From assembly GCA_905397405.1 (NCBI GenBank), contig CAJPVJ010000582.1, positions 2,773 through 22,776 of the forward strand: a DNA stretch of 20,004 nt, given 5' to 3'. This document shows, piece by piece, positions 18,973 through 20,004 of this stretch (position 1 is its first letter; every line of letters begins with the position of its first letter). This stretch comes from Oppiella nova (Eukaryota; Arthropoda; Arachnida; Sarcoptiformes; Oppiidae). Position numbers and translations under genes: made by a program. The notes under the pieces are model-generated. The model did no database searches. It was not told the origin of the DNA and saw nothing but the letters and a program-made list of their open reading frames with translations.

Positions 18973-20004
18973 TACAAAAACTATTTGGTTTACAGACATT
19001 TTATATTAAAACAAGCTTAAATTATCAAATTCTTTAAATTTTACGTTGAATTATATAGAACATTTTAAAACTATTTAAACTACAATTATCTAAACGTTCT
19101 GGACAATAAAAAAGGTTTATGTTATATTATATAATTTCTGATTATATCTATGGTAAGAGCAATATGAGAGAGATATTTAAATATTGCATTCAGAGGACTA
19201 CATTACTGTTAACTGTATTGCAATCATATTAAAGAAGAGTAGAGAGAACTCGTTCATATGGTTCCCATAGATATAGTTAATTTTAAAATTAATTTATTTG
19301 CTTAAATCAGCTTAAATTTGCTTAAATGTATTTAATCTTAAATAAATATTTATTTCTTAAAAAATAATTCTTACAATTTTATCATTTAATAAATCAGTAA
19401 ATAAATATATTTCAAATAACATAACATGTTTATGGTTTTAGGAACAGGGAAAGATTTTATAATACGTTGAAGTCCACCTTAATTTATTTCTATGAAAATA
19501 TTGTGTGATAATTATATACATTTAGATACAAAGTTTGTATTATAAACACAAAGCTTTAAGATATGCGAAAATATGTAAATAATTGTGGGTATTGCACACT
19601 TCTTAGTGATTTTAAACACTTAATTTATATCAATAATTCAAATTACGCAAATACTTAAATATAAAAAATATGTCAAATATGAGATTATAGAAATATGACA
19701 GCAAATATAAATGAGAAGCAAAATGGAATATAGAATATATTAAATATAACATAAAATATGATACAATACTTTTATGTATAATACTATAAGTTAGTATACA
19801 GGATACTATAGTATACAAATACTTCAAAAGAATTTAATAGAGTAGAAGTAAAACTCATTTTGTATGTATTCGTAAACTAAAGTCTTATTATTCAGATTTT
19901 CATAACTTATAATAACTGTAAGTAATATTGAAAAATAAATTTATTCGCATGAGATAACAACTACAAACAATTCAAAGAATATATAATATGAATAAAAATC
20001 AATA

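Larger units (their letters stand above)
18379..20004. repeat. Right arm of long inverted repeat
   Basis: Reverse complement of 10233-11861 (coordinates sum to about 30237-30240), with scattered substitutions, single-base indels and at least one complex difference near 19305-19335. It runs off the window end. It carries a second exon 5 and a second copy of the intron 4 MITE. Confidence 0.95.

Overview
The window is very A+T-rich eukaryotic DNA with spliceosomal introns, many short inverted-repeat elements and one dominant gene. The encoded receptor has an arthropod neuropeptide-receptor look. Together with the compact AT-rich introns this suggests an arthropod, possibly a chelicerate or mite, but the species is inference only. 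There are no bacterial operons, CRISPR arrays or viral genes.

The main gene runs on the + strand from about 660 to 17338. I reconstruct 11 coding exons (phases 1,1,0,2,0,1,0,2,1,0) that join into 461 codons plus a stop. The product is a class B1 (secretin-family) GPCR. It has a six-cysteine hormone-receptor domain, seven membrane segments, the TM3-ECL2 cysteine pair and a His/Asp-rich cytoplasmic tail. Motifs such as RECSSNGSW, GPM, RILITKLR, RKAMKAT, LLFCFNPGDN and SSQGIFVSVLYCFLN fit the CRF/diuretic-hormone-44 receptor group best.

Inside the 4.7-kb intron 2, on the opposite strand (5675-6949), lies an intronless gene. It encodes a 424-residue secreted-then-anchored protein with a signal peptide, one fibronectin-III-like domain, a TM helix and a basic tail. 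It is a nested gene of unknown name.

The introns carry non-autonomous DNA elements. Three have Tc1/mariner-like structure, with a TA target duplication and CAG/TAG-starting TIRs (4694-4888, 11267-11457, 14968-15567). There are several other foldback elements, two 2-copy tandem duplications that both have a 128-bp period (one duplicates the splice donor of exon 7), and a larger partial direct repeat in intron 6.

From the single ambiguous base at 18378 to the window end, the sequence is the reverse complement of 10233-11861 with a few percent divergence, including a second copy of exon 5 that differs only at one synonymous site. The inverted repeat starts exactly at the N. It is therefore most simply read as an alternative haplotype contig joined backwards, although a real recent inverted duplication is not excluded. 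No clearly new molecular system is evident. The most informative points are this junction, the duplicated splice donor and the nested antisense gene.
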